Below are positions 10,901 through 23,000 of a stretch of DNA of 64,000 nt, in pieces. Origin of the DNA: Apus apus (taxonomy: Eukaryota; Chordata; Aves; Apodiformes; Apodidae); NCBI RefSeq assembly GCF_020740795.1, contig NC_067286.1:18480350-18544349 (forward strand), in the 5' to 3' direction. Position numbers and translations under genes: made by a program. Under the pieces are notes generated by a model. It was given only the letters and a program-made list of their open reading frames with translations, was not told the origin of the DNA and did no database searches. Within the stretch, counting starts at the first letter, position 1. Every line of letters starts with the position of its first letter.

Positions 10901-13900
10901 ACTGCATGCACACAGAGCAAAGGCTGAGCCTGCAAGCACTGCAATCTCCTCCCTCCAGCCTCTCTCAGAGACTCCAGCTATCTCAGGGTGTGTTTTTTTG
11001 TTTGTTTATTTGTTTTGGGGTTTTTTTTAGGCTACTATAATTATTAGTGACTTTTGCGTTAAGGGTCCCCAAAATGGCCATTAAGTATCAGCTTCACCCA
11101 TCTTTCAGCAGCTCTGCTTTTGTTTACTGCTAGGATGAACTATAATCAGAGTGCACCTGCAGCTGTCTCAGCTTTTAACCACTGGACTGGAGAGCATCAA
11201 TAGTGATAACTGGGTAAGTTACCAGTTACTATTGTAAATGCACCTAATGTGTCTAATAGGCCCCATGCTTTGAAAGATCCTGTGCAGAAGTGTCCTTTTT
11301 GTGAGAAAGCGAGTCAGAACTGCAAGAACCCTAACCCGAACCCGAACCACCCCTGAACAAGGCACAGCTAGCAACAGCAGCAAGAAGGCTGTTCTTTCAC
11401 TATAGCTTGCTCTCCAGGGTACTGAGGAGCTTAATGATTTTCTCAGCAATTTCTCCAAAGCTTTGAAGTGGAAAATAGAAATAGCTGTCAGAGTGACTCA
11501 GTAGCTCCAGTTCACTCTGGGAGCAATTCAGATGTTGCTTCCCCAGTGCTACTGGGCATGCAACTCAGAGATCACATCCTGCAATTCTGCCAGTTGCACA
11601 GCCCAGGCCTCACATCCCACCCAATCTTGTCTTCAATCAGAAGCAGTAGAACATACACTCAGATACAGAAGAAATATCTGTATGTTCGATGTCAAGAGCA
11701 CACAATGCCTTTTGTGTGTTTTATATCAAGCCCAGCAATTGACTTCTCCCTGCTTCTAGAGATACCTACCTCCTGCTGCAGTTTGTCTACTGCGCTGGTA
11801 ACACTCTCTTCTCCCTCCTGCCGATACTTCTGGGTCATAGTGTTCTTCAAATTTTGCTTCAGTTCCATGCTCAGCTGAATGGAAGAGACAAGAAGAATAA
11901 AATTACAAGGCAAACTCACCCCTCAGAGCAAACCAGAGCCCTGCACAGAATTCACTACCTTTGTTCCCAGAGAAAAACAGAGAGCCTAGTGGAAACTACA
12001 GCTTACTTCAAGATCATTCTCCAAGACTGGACAGGCTTATTTCCAATTGATTATAGATCATGCCTCCATTTTAATAACTGGAAGGATGAAATTTCAGCCT
12101 GAGCTACGCATCACTACATGTGTCCTCACTTTGAATATATATGATTGCCATGACATGCCTGCACTGAAAGAGAATACAAAACTGTGCCTGCTTAAATATA
12201 AATATGCCTATGAGACCACGTGCAGTGCTCTCCCTCTGAAGCCTGGGACAAAATACTAAAAACCAATTGACTTTGTCCAGGAGCAAGAAGAAATCAGAGT
12301 TGTGGGCACACTGGACTGAAGCCATATAGTCTGAATAGCTCATGTATCAGCATCGTCCCCACAGGAGGGAGTTAAGTGTGTGACTGCAGAAGTACTGCAA
12401 GGCCTTTCCTTGTAACAGTGTCAGGGAGACAAAGTCTGATTTTGGAAGTACAGAGTTTCTGAAAGTCTCATCATAAACCACTGGTATGTTTTATGTTGAC
12501 TAGATTCAAACATTTATTCCTGTGGAAGCTCTTTTAATCTAGCTGAATTCTTTTCACCTATCCAGGTGACAGCCAAAAGTGCCAAAGAGCTGCATCTCTT
12601 TTTAGTGATCCTGGTTCATACAGTAACATTGCTTTAGACCAAAACCTGTGAAATTATAAGTTTCCTATATCAATAAACAACACCAACATGCATTTTAGAT
12701 GGGGTCAATGAATGAAACAGCTGGGTAGCCTCTCTATACATCTTTTATTCTACACTGTAAGTAACAAATACATTTGAATATGCTGAACTGTGCAAAATGC
12801 AGTCTGCAGATTTTTCTCCCTATTTTCTTCTTATTCTCCCAAGATTTTTCCAACCCCATGTGTCAAACAGGGACAACAACCTACCTCACAAAGATGATAA
12901 GGAGCTTCGTTCACTAGTTTTTGCAAAATGCTTTGAGATCCTGGGCAGGGAAGCTCTAGAGAAGTGCAAATGACTTAGTGCAATAAAAAGAAAGGAAAAG
13001 CTTTAGCAGCTGGAAGGCATCAGAGGCAAATAAAAGAGTTCATTAGCAGAATTATTACTTGGGAGAAAAGCAGTTACCTGCAGACTCACAGGGAAGTACT
13101 GCAGCACGGAACAGAGATAACAGAAGAAACATTTTAGACAAACACATGCAAGCCTTAGACACCAAAGCAAGGGCTGAAATAAAAACAGTGGCAAACAGAG
13201 CAAGGAGCCTGCAAGCAGCAAAGAAGGGGGGTTTGTCAAAGGGCAAGGGGAAGTGCAGCTACTGATCAGATTTCCTGAAGTGATCTAAGGCACTCAAAGG
13301 TATAGCTCCAAATATGTTGTCCCTTATTTCAACCTAATGATCAGCTCCCCTTCAACTACTATCATATATAAACTTCATGCATTTGCATGGATGAATGGAC
13401 AGACCTCAGCTTCTTGCTATGCCTGCCAGGATTATCTTCCCCTGTTAAATACATGCACTCATGCCACATCCCTCCTGGCAGGGGCTGGAACAGTTCTTTG
13501 GCTCTCTGCAAACCATCAGTGCCCATCCTAGCGAGGCAAAGCACAGAAGGCCCAAGCAACAAAGCAATGGCAAGGAATCCTGGCAGTGAAGCCAACAAGA
13601 AGGGATGCCCCAGCTGCTTTTCAGATAGGCCACTTGACAACAATCCTAATTTGCTGCTTCCAAACAAATTTCAGATGTGATACCAACTTCCCAGGCCGTT
13701 TGTGTCTTCGTGGCTAAACTCCCTTTGAAAGCAATGTTATGACTAAAGCCTCTGCTCTCTGTAACTGCAAAAAGTGCCAAGCTAGAATTGCAGCTGTTGG
13801 AAGCCTGTGCTGTTCTCCAACCCCTCATCTGGGCTGGATGTAAAGCTCTCAAAAACTTCTTGACCTCTCATCTGAACTTTGCCAGTCTTATCTTTGCCAG

Positions 13901-16900
13901 TTCAAACATATGGCTCTTGCCACACAATGCAACAGTTCCTGGACACAACAGAAACTGTTCCTATGTCCTGAATACACTAAGTGACATTAACATGATGTCA
14001 GTTGCTTACACTATGCCCTGGAGGACATTAGGAGAGTTCTTAGGTCTACACAGCCTCAAAAATTGTCTTCTATAAGGCTTTGCAGAAAAACAGTGCACGA
14101 AGGTGAACTGCAGCAAGGCTGAGCAGTTGCCACAGAGTAACCCCGACGAGTTTGTCAAGAACAGTAACTAATCCAAGGACTTCCATACTGGGAGGGTGTG
14201 ACTACTGACATGTGGAAAGGTCAACCACCACCAGACCCTTGGTCTCAAGACTCCAAGCACAATTTTGGCTGGAGAAATGGATGATAACCAGCTGTTTCCC
14301 CGGTTTGAGTCTCTAAGGACTAATGTTCACTCACCTGCTGGTAGTAGATATAGGCCAGGATTCCAGCAATAATCTCCAGTAGAAAGATGCACAGCAACAA
14401 TATGAAGTACTGTAAAATAATGGGAATAGCAGGACATTAGAACAGAATGTAAGGAGATGCTGGGACCCAGCTGTTCATTAACTGGTAAAATGCAAGACTG
14501 TCTGCACTGATGCTTTTCTGCAGCAGCGTTCAAAGGCAGAGACTGGATTTAAGACCCCAAGACAGTAGGAAAGGAACAATCCCAGATTAAAAAAACACAC
14601 AAAAAACAAAGCCAAAAAACCCTACAGGATAACTGAAGACAAGCAGCAGCAAGTATGAGTTTAACTCCCAAAGCCAGAGGGATGCAGAGAAAGGAAAAGT
14701 GCAGGCAACTGAGATAAGATCACTAGAAAAAAGGAAGTGGTTGCTGGATAACCTGATGACTATGCTCAACATCATACAAAACATCTGATTCTGACATCAA
14801 TACAAAAAAATATTAAAACGTTGCTTGTTTTGACATTGTTTAGGGCACTTCACTAAGTTACTAAGGAGCACTGTATGTTATAATTACAATGCAATAAAAC
14901 AACAAAAGACCCATTCCACCAAGGATATAGAAGAACATATAAGCATAAACCACGTATTTCTGTTCCAGTGACTTCTGTGGGGCTCAAACACAGGCTTAAG
15001 AGCACATTTGAAGCAGATGGACTTTAGCACTGTTTCACACTCAGGACTGTGACTATATGCTCTGCTGAACTAGGATCTAGGGGGAAAAAAGCTCAGTATT
15101 TCTCACTTTAGTGTTGAGGAGCTCTTAGAAGAGCAAGAGAAGAACATTATTGTTTCTCAAAAGGCCTTAATGGTAGTGATATGGAAAGAAATGTGCCCTG
15201 CTTACCACAAGGAGAATTAAATGAACAGTACATAAAACTTTTTGGGAGCACTTCCTATACATAAACAGGAAGTGAAGTCAAACCTACGAGGAGGCACCTG
15301 TATACTCAATCATAAAGATTGGGCAGGCCTGAAGACAGATGGCAATGTGGCCACTCCCTCCTTAAGGTCAAAGAGAGGTTTTCAAGTAGGACCCCGGTTC
15401 AGACACACAGCTCCTAATGAGCAATGAAATTTCTTTACAGATCCAGGCTGCTTTGTGACTGCTACTAAACTAAACTTTCTGTAGATAAAGCTGAAGAAAC
15501 ATCAGTTCCAGCCGTAACAAGGACCTCATGCTAAGTTGGCCGCCTCAGGACAGAATAAACAAAGTATCTCCCATTTTCTGTTTTACCCCTGAGCTTAAGA
15601 AACAGCTGTTGCAAACAGCTCCCTTCAAATATAATTGGATATTAAACAATCTTTGAAGACCTGGACACAGCAAGCTGACCCACACAGCATGGATGCCTTT
15701 TCTTGCACAAGGTTTACACTCCCACTGTGCACCCTCATTCCTTTGCTGGATATTTCCAAGCCCCTTCACAGGACTAAAACATCACAGACACAGTCTTCCT
15801 CTTTCACCCCTGTTAGGATTCAGCAGCTGTGAACGATGGACAGCTGGGTTTTATCTGCAGATCAGGCTTTAATCTGAGCATACAATCTCAGGCTTTCACT
15901 CCCCAGCCCCACACTCTCTCCTAGTAGCTGAGGCAGCCAAACACTGACTTACACTGACCATCTCTGCAGAGGCAGCCAAACACTGACAGTCACTGCAAAT
16001 GCCTGTACAAGGTACCATTCATACCCTGGGAATGAGTCACCCAGTAGAGTGTGGGATAGCTAAAGCTGGTCCCAAGACAGGAGGCTGAAAAGGGGCAATA
16101 AAGGATTGGCATGTTTTGATACAAAAGCTGCCTATTTTTTTGGGGGGGGACACCTCTTACACCCTAACTGCTCTGACATCATCTCTCTACTAAAGGGGCA
16201 GGGAGGGTGGAAGGATGCTGAGAACAACTAACGAACTGGCAAGTTTGTTTATTTTTCCAGGCTCTGTGTCATCATGTCAGAGGCATTCAGGTAGAGCTGA
16301 GTTGTTTCACAACAGCTTGGCTCACTGTGCTGGCTTATGGTGGATAGACAAAAAATACGTACCCAGCAGACCTTAACAAAATTGAATCACAAGACCCTTT
16401 TGTAAAACCTTATAAGGGAGATTACTGCATCTGCCACTCACATGTCCAGCCTGTCTCTGCTGATACACTGCATCATTACCCTTATCTCAATCGCATCATT
16501 CTCTCTAGGCCACTTCCAAGTATCATGCTGAAATAGGGGAGCAGCAGCTTTCACTTTAGAGACACACAGAGCACAGTGCTGTTCTCCTTGCTCTTCATTA
16601 GGCATTGCAGGGCTTTCTTACACAGGTCTTCTCTGGGAGTAGCAGGCCAGCTCTGGCATAGAGTTGCGGGGACATGCCCTGCTGGCTTCCTAAGAGGCTG
16701 AAGAACAAGTCAGAAATGTGGGATCAGCCAAAGGCTGGCAGTAGACACACGCCTGGACCTGGGTGGGCTCTGGGCAAAACTTACTCTTACTCTGGCTCCA
16801 AGCTGTCTCTGGCTTACTTCAAGCTTACTCTAGCTCCCAGATGTCTTCTCAGATCTACAGGATACAGGTCTCTCCCATCCAGCTTCAAGTGTTTGAGTGA

Positions 16901-19900
16901 AGTGCCAAGCTTCAGTGTGTTTTCCATGAATAACTCAAAGTATAGGTCAACCCACCAAAAATCCAAACTGATCTCTGGAGAGATCTTTCTACTACATGAA
17001 AAAGCAGTATCACTTTAAGGGGAGGGCTCCAGGCGGAAAATGCAGCAAGAACAGAAATCATAACCAATGCATTCATTTCTCCCTATCCATGGTAGCTAAC
17101 TATATGTGGCAGTATGAGGGGCCAAGCCTGAAGAATACCGCCTTCTCCTTTACCTGCAAGGTCTGCTATTTGATGAGTACTTTCCCCAGACTCCTGCTTA
17201 CAGACCTTTGTGTATGAAAGCCTGCATCTCAACTCAAGTGTAACACAGTAGCAGTTTCTGTGCTGGTAAAAAGCTTGACTGCAGCATCACCACCAGCTGC
17301 AGAACCACTTCCTTGCCTGCCCACAGAGTCAGATAAACTCTACATCTGCTGCCCAAGCCCCAGCACATCATCTGGCTAAAGAGGAATGAGGAAAGCAAAT
17401 ATGCAATGACATAAAAATAGTAGTACAGCTGTGAGTGATGAGTAATTAAATACTATGAAAAGCCTTGAAATAGGCCCATAACACCCATAGCTGGGTAGAA
17501 AGGCACAAATAAATTCATAGCTTCCTGAGTCTTCAAAAGCAAAACAAACTAAAAAACAGATATGGATTTTACAAACAGCACTTATAAAAGCTGTCAATAA
17601 TTGATTTTTGTAAGCACCAACGTGGCACTGGGGATAGTGGAGAGTGCCACTTACAGCACTTCCTCCCATATTTATGTGGGCCTCTGGTACAGAGAGATAT
17701 TGGGACAGGCTGGCACAGACCCCAGGGCACTTACTGTGAAGCTGTCAGGATTGCTGTCTGAGCTCAGAGCTGGCACAGGCCCCCAGTCAGTCTCACCCAG
17801 TCCTGGCAAGTACAGCCCTATCTTTTTTTGTGTAGATTACTCACTGGCAACCAAAGCAGAGGACAAGCAAGAAGAGACAATAGGCCTGTCAGGACCAGTC
17901 ATTCTGAAAGGATGTGTGGTGTAGGGACATAGAGTAACTTTTTGTTCCCAAGAGACAATTATTAGTTTTCTGTTGCAGAATAACAAAGAAAACCCCACTG
18001 GATTTTTATCTGTAGCTTCTGGCTAAGGCAAAAAGACAAAGGGCAATCTTTTTGGCAAGGCAAGTAGGTGAAACTGAGCCAAAACAGACTGCTGCAGACC
18101 AGGAGCCTAATGAACAAGCATCAGCAATGCATGTACTGTGTTCTCTGAGGTTTAGTTTCTCTTCCTGGCCCTACTCTGCCTCTCACAGAGATTAGTAGGT
18201 TTTCAACACAGTGGTACAAGCACGAGGCTTGCTCATGACTCCTATTTCTACTCCTCTGTCCAAATGAACAAGAGGAAATGGTACAGTCGGCTGAACACAG
18301 ATTTGCAAAGGAAGAAGCTGGTAAACAGTTGCTTAAGTATCCTTTTCTGTAACTGTGAAAGCAAAGAGCAACTGTTATTGTTGTTTGATTGTTACTTCAG
18401 TCACTGCACTCACCACTGTAGACCAGATATTAAAAGGGACTGCTGTTCCACTCCAGACTGAAAGTGAGATTTAAGAGAAAGCAGAATAGAAACCCTAGGG
18501 AAGGTGGGTGAGCAGGGAGCTCAGGAAGTAACACAAGAAAAGGTCTAGAAGAGACAGCAAATTATCAAAACAGTGTAGCTTTTTTGTGGAAGCAAAACTA
18601 AAATAACTTTTCTGAAACTAAAGAAAACATTAATAGGAAATGTTCTGATTTTTGACAACCAAGTAAAAAAGCGTGCTAACTTTGCTTGAATCTAGTTTCG
18701 GTAAAAAGCAGTTTTGTTACACATCTCTTGCACCTTCTTCTCTCATTTTCCAAAAAGAGTAATAAATGGACAGGGAAGAAGAGAGTCAAAAGCTAGGAGA
18801 TTTTGTTTTGAATTGTTTCAAACAGACATTCATACACAAAACATGGGTGTTAAACTATACTATGTGTTTCTGAACCATGCAGTAGTAAGCATATTCTTTG
18901 GGTGGATAAAAGCAAATGCTCTGCAGTAGAACCTGCTGCCAAGGACAAGGACAGCACTGCTCTAGGGCAAATAAATAAGGTTGGTGCAGAACACAACTAA
19001 GGTGTTTCCCTCCCAGTATGGTTCACGTTAAAATGGGGTGAATCCTCCACCAAAAAAACCAAGCAAGGAAAACTTACCACTCTTAGCAAATTCCGACGTT
19101 CTTTGAAAGTGGCACAGCAACCAAGGATGCCAGTGACCATGACAACCACTCCAGCCACCACCAGAATATAAGCAGTTGCAGAATATGTGCTGGAGGAGAG
19201 CAGGCTGATGTAGTCACTCTTCTCAGCTAGGGTCCAGATGCCCACTGCCATAACAGCCCCACCAGCCAGCTAGGTAGAGAGAGTAGCAAGCAAATGAGAG
19301 GCATCCGAGGCATGAACTTCACCTCCCAGAACTGGACTGGGATATCAGGATGTGCCTCAGCTCTATAAGCTGATTTACACTAAAAGGTCTCACTAGACCA
19401 GGAGCAAGGCTCAGTGCACTGGGAGGGGCTGGTCTTCAAGGTGGGTCTGTCTAGCTTAGAGAAAAGGAGGCTGAGGGGGGATCTCATAAACAATTAAAAA
19501 TATCTAAACAGCAGGTGTCAGGAGGATGGGGCCAGACTCTTCTCAGTGGTGTCCAGTCAAAGAACAAGGGGCAATGGTCACAAACAAGGGGCAATGGTCA
19601 CCATCTTATATTCAGGTTAAGCCTGAATATAAGAAAATACTTCTTTATTCTGAGGAACAAGCTGCCCAGGGAGGTTGTGGAGTCTCCATCCCTGGAGACA
19701 CTCAAAACCTGCCTGGACACATTCCTGTGTAACCTGTTCTAGGAGATCCTGCTCTAGCAGGGGTATTGGACTAGAGGTCCCTTCCAACCCCTACCATTCT
19801 GTGATTCCGTGTGGTTCTGTGAAGCCCAAGATTTTTGCATTCCTTACACCAAAACTGTAGTGCCATCTCAGTGCCTCTGAAATAAAACTGAAGCTTCTTA

Positions 19901-19985
19901 CCCAGAAAAAAAAGTTGAAGATGAAGAGCAGGTACTTGAGACAGATGGTCCCACATGTTTCCTTCTGTTCTGTATACTCACGCAT
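7880..19985 (-). CDS. CD151: CD151 tetraspanin, complete spliced coding region (7 coding exons)
   Basis: Spliced coding exons, in transcript order, are 19985-19902, 19269-19078, 14409-14335, 11874-11770, 10901-10746, 8797-8711 and 7939-7880. All lengths are multiples of three and all junctions are phase 0 with GT/AG borders, giving 252 residues (human CD151 has 253). Visible features are four membrane segments (about 17-40, 57-80, 93-115 and 220-242), the large extracellular loop (about 116-219) with CCG at 155-157, PDSCC at 181-185 and cysteines 192 and 207, and juxtamembrane cysteine pairs 11/15, 79/80 and 241/242 at the positions palmitoylated in the human protein. The tail YKSL (244-247) is a YXXphi sorting signal. 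CD151 is a plasma-membrane and endosomal organiser that binds laminin-binding integrins (alpha3beta1, alpha6beta1, alpha6beta4). The block [14 protein letters not shown] separates it from the paralogue TSPAN11. The neighbouring CRACR2B-like gene fits known synteny. Confidence 0.95.
8711..8797 (-). CDS. CD151: CD151 exon, end of large loop and start of TM4
   Basis: 29 codons between acceptor CCCTGCAG and donor GTAAAA, encoding residues 205-233. It starts SGCITKLE with the last loop cysteine (C207) and runs into membrane segment 4 ([13 protein letters not shown]). The junction with the previous exon reads IYKE-SGC, one residue shorter than human IYKVEGGC. Confidence 0.94.
10746..10901 (-). CDS. 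CD151: CD151 exon, cysteine-rich variable part of large loop
   Basis: 52 codons between acceptor GCATGCAG and donor GTAAAG, encoding residues 153-204. It holds [15 protein letters not shown] and [10 protein letters not shown] sequon N160-Y-T lies just after CCG. The human sequon begins at N159 by my recollection. The segment 194-196 reads RRD where human has the integrin-binding QRD. Confidence 0.95.
11329..11348. repeat. Short telomere-like string
   Basis: CCCTAACCCGAACCCGAACC, one CCCTAA and two CCCGAA units plus CC, inside a CD151 intron. Far too short to be a functional interstitial telomere. Confidence 0.6.
11770..11874 (-). CDS. CD151: CD151 exon, start of large extracellular loop
   Basis: 35 codons between acceptor CATTCAG and donor GTAGGT, encoding residues 118-152. 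It is helical and charged ([11 protein letters not shown], then SAVDKLQQE), matching the A/B helices of the tetraspanin large loop and ending just before the CCG-containing exon. Confidence 0.94.
14335..14409 (-). CDS. CD151: CD151 exon, third membrane segment
   Basis: 25 codons between acceptor TTTTACAG and donor GTGAGT. It encodes residues 93-117, starting YFILLL and ending IYYQQ. The segment is hydrophobic with the single glutamate (LLEIIAG) typical of tetraspanin membrane segment 3. Confidence 0.94.
19078..19269 (-). CDS. CD151: CD151 exon, end of TM1, small loop, TM2, CC and ERRNLL block
   Basis: 64 codons between acceptor CTACCTAG and donor GTAAGT. It encodes residues 29-92: the rest of membrane segment 1 ([11 protein letters not shown]), the small extracellular loop (KSDYISLL), membrane segment 2 ([17 protein letters not shown]), cysteines 79/80 and the cytosolic [10 protein letters not shown] stretch. 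It is nearly identical to human CD151 as I recall that sequence, and is the most diagnostic exon of the gene. Confidence 0.96.
19440..19822 (+). mobile_element. CR1 LINE, 3' end, in a CD151 intron
   Basis: CR1 tail from AAAAGGAGGCTGAGGGGGGA through CCCAGGGAGGTTGTGGAGTC to CCCTTCCAACCCCTACCATT and an ATTCTGTGATTC end. It holds a 22-bp internal tandem duplication (GGGGCAATGGTCAC twice, near 19569 and 19590) and a perfect hairpin at 19605-19633. Confidence 0.93.
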
Positions 19986-20005
19986 CTTTCTGGCTCAGCA
20001 AGTTT
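19902..20005 (-). CDS. CD151: CD151 exon with 5'UTR end, ATG and first membrane segment
   Basis: An acceptor (TTTTTCCAG) precedes 20 bases of 5'UTR, then ATG at 19985 and 28 codons ending in TGG before donor GTAAGA. The coding part is 19985-19902. It carries C11 and C15, the N-terminal palmitoylation positions, and the start of membrane segment 1 ([13 protein letters not shown]). The start is chosen because it is the first ATG after the acceptor and matches the family's N-terminal length. Confidence 0.93.
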
Positions 20006-23000
20006 CTGGAAAAATAAAAATAATACAAAATAATCAGAAAAATCAGTCAGCCATCATACCGTTCTCCCAAAGGGCCAGCATTACTACTCTCCTCCTGCAA
20101 GAACTCACAATTCTGTCCATCTGCTGAAGTAAGCCAGTTGAGCAAGCCACTCAAGTGACTTCAAGGATGCTAGACAGTGTTTGCTTAGATATAGAGCTCT
20201 TGTATTCATTTGGGTGAAAATACATGAGACTTCATGCAGTGAGGGAGGCAGATGGTACCATCGAGTGGCCCTCCTGTACTGCCTTCATCTTCCTCCTCTC
20301 TGCCCATCCTACAGTCAATTCCTGGAGATTTTCCTTTAGATCAATACTTCCAGTGGAAGGATCATACTTACCACTGGTCAAGCCAAAAGCACAAATTGTG
20401 ATCAATGTGAAGAAACTTCAGTATAGTTCATGTTCACTTCTTTCTATTTGAACTGAAATAAATGAAATCCCAGACCAGCTATCCAGAAAATCCGAGTATC
20501 TGGCTCTTGACTGCATCCTGTAACTGCTGCTTCTGAAGGCAGCAAGAGAAACCCCTGATATTTATGGAGCAATCTGTCTCCGAAGAATATTCTTTGCCTC
20601 ACTGGCATTAGTTACAGCTGCCTTAAATAGACTGCTCTCTCAGTTTGGGGTATTTTTAATCTCTACAAGTTTAACTGGGAACAACAAATGCCCTATCCAA
20701 GTGCAACTACATTTTATTTACAGGGAACTGTTTGTGTTTGCTTCATGCCAGCTCACTTGAATACCTCAGCCGGGCCTGTGCTTTAGCTAACAGGGAAGGC
20801 AAAGGTGAGAACATACCAGCAATCCTACCCATGCCTGTCCACTATCACCATTTCACAAGACAGTATTTTTCTCTAGAATAACATATGGCAACAACAGCTG
20901 GCAGCAGAAAGGTGTTTCACTGACAAAGGGAGCAGCTTTAAGATGGTGGCATATATCAAGAAGAATAACTCTTCAGTGTTATCTTCAGAAGATACCAGAA
21001 TCTCCAGCAATGCTCAGATTAATAACCATGTCGCAGCACAAAAAGACCCAGGGAGGTGGGGAGGAACGGGTGCTGGTGGCACCATACGCACACCACAGAC
21101 TTGTAAATTCTGAATGAGAAGAGGCCAGGTGAATGCAACATTCATGGAAGGTGACAGATTTATAGCTCCCAGAGGCTTAATTTAACCACAGAACAGGAAC
21201 AGAAGCAGTGAGGCAGGCTCCCACAGTCACACACGCCTGCACAACCCAAAATAGGTACCTCAGCCCATAGCCTAGAGATGCCCTTCCAGTAAGAGATTCT
21301 AAGGGCTGCACTTGGCTTTTTGTCCATCCCTGATAATAAGGGCCATATGCAGAGGAAAATGCACTACAGGTTTGTTGAGTCTTACCCGGTTCATATAATT
21401 GATAGCCAGTATATGTTAACAATGCTTGCTGTCTTTGGGCCAGCTTCTTGGCCCAGTTACCCTCTTGTTCCAGGGGATTTCAGGAACCTTTCCCTTTTCT
21501 TCTCAAAAAAATAAAAAAATGCCACTGCAGGTGTTTCCACATATCCCCATACAGTTGCTGGCTCCTAGCAAGGGATACTAATTTGTTCCTGCTCCACTGA
21601 GTGCTGCCTACTTCAGAAGGCTTGACTTTACTGCTGGGAGGAGAGAATCCATCTGTTTCCAGAAAGCTGGCAGGAAACAGCTGCAGGTTTATAAAGCTAA
21701 GTGATTCACACAAGGATGGCAGACCACGAAACAGAAAGGAATCAGGGCTGTCTCCTGTTTGATCTATCCTTCCTCATCAAGAGCAGAGCTGATGGCACCG
21801 GCTCCCTCTGCATGCCTAATGACTCACTCAGTGAGCTGTTCAGGGAAAGAGAGATGGCTCCAGACCCTCTTTTTGGAAATCATGGGTTTGTGCTCCTTGT
21901 CTCACATAGTGTGACCTGCCACCACCCATCGCCTGCAAAGACTGGGTCAGGCTTTAGGTAACTATGTGTATCTTCAGGGAAAGCAATCAGAGACACCAGT
22001 GGAATGCCTTTCCCCAAGAGCCCAGGCAGTGGAAAGGTGAGCCATAATCTGCCTCACGGACTAAGGGCAACTTTGGGCTCTGGGCCTCGTGGTCTCAAAA
22101 AGCACAAAGGTGCTGATCTGTGCCCAGCACCAGCATGAATATAGGGGGTCTCAGCCTAAATTCACCATGCTCTCTGGGTTTCAGCTGTCTTCATAACAGA
22201 CCCTCAGAAGTGACATAAATCACTCTTGAAACCAGACAAGAACAAGTAACATTAATTATCACTATAGTTAAATTCTATTTTAAAGCAAAAAGGCAAAGGT
22301 CTATTCTGAATTGTACTGATTATTATGAAAGAGCTCTCCAAGGGAGAGAAACTGGTGACCTATGCCATGGGGTGTACTTACAAATGCATATAAATATTAA
22401 TTCGACATAAGCTTCAAAATGGGAAGTGCCTTGCTAACTGAAAAGGTGGTTAGAAGACCACCAAAAACAATTCCATAATGAAGTTCACTTGGTCCAGTCC
22501 AATAGACAGTAGCTTCACCAGCAAGTTAAATTTAAGCAAGCAATCACAGGATACAGGCTGTGAAGTTTAGTCATACAGTGAAGAAATGTATTTTTATATA
22601 GTTTCCCAGAAATCAACAACAGATTCTACTATGCATACACATACTGCAATGTGACAAGTAGAAATAATGCTCTAATGAAAATAAAAGGTGGGAGGAAAAA
22701 AAACAGGACAAACTCAGTATGACAGACCCTGCACATGAAAGGGAGGGGTGATTATTTGAAGATGAATTCAAGAAACTGGGATTTGAACAGTGTGAAACTG
22801 AACAGTGTGAAACCAATTCTCCATTCTGACACAAACTTTCTGCATGGCCTTGGGCAAGTGTCTTAGTCTGTTCCTTGCCTCTGCTCTTCCTCCCCAGCAG
22901 AAGACCCTCATCTTTCTCTAAACCTAGTGACGTTGTAAGGCTCTGCACTGAGAACTCCTGCTGACAGAAGAATGCCAGCTTTGAGAAATGACAGGCTCCA

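Larger units (their letters stand above)
8798..19901 (-). other. CD151 introns 2-7, no other gene seen
   Basis: The intervals 7940-8710, 8798-10745, 10902-11769, 11875-14334, 14410-19077 and 19270-19901 are introns of CD151. They hold no convincing exon. One CR1 tail lies at 19440-19822, a short telomere-like string at 11329-11348 and a 19-bp direct repeat at 15930 and 15969. The remainder is ordinary intronic sequence with T- and A-rich patches, for example near 10990-11030. Confidence 0.7.

Noticed and set aside
15930-15987. 19-bp direct repeat (GAGGCAGCCAAACACTGAC) 39 bases apart
   Set aside because: Real, but a single small tandem duplication in an intron with no sign of function.
7880-19985. 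Assignment of the tetraspanin to TSPAN11
   Set aside because: TSPAN11 is close, but the [10 protein letters not shown] block, the CCGSNN loop form, the cysteine pair at 79/80 and the neighbouring CRACR2B-like gene favour CD151.
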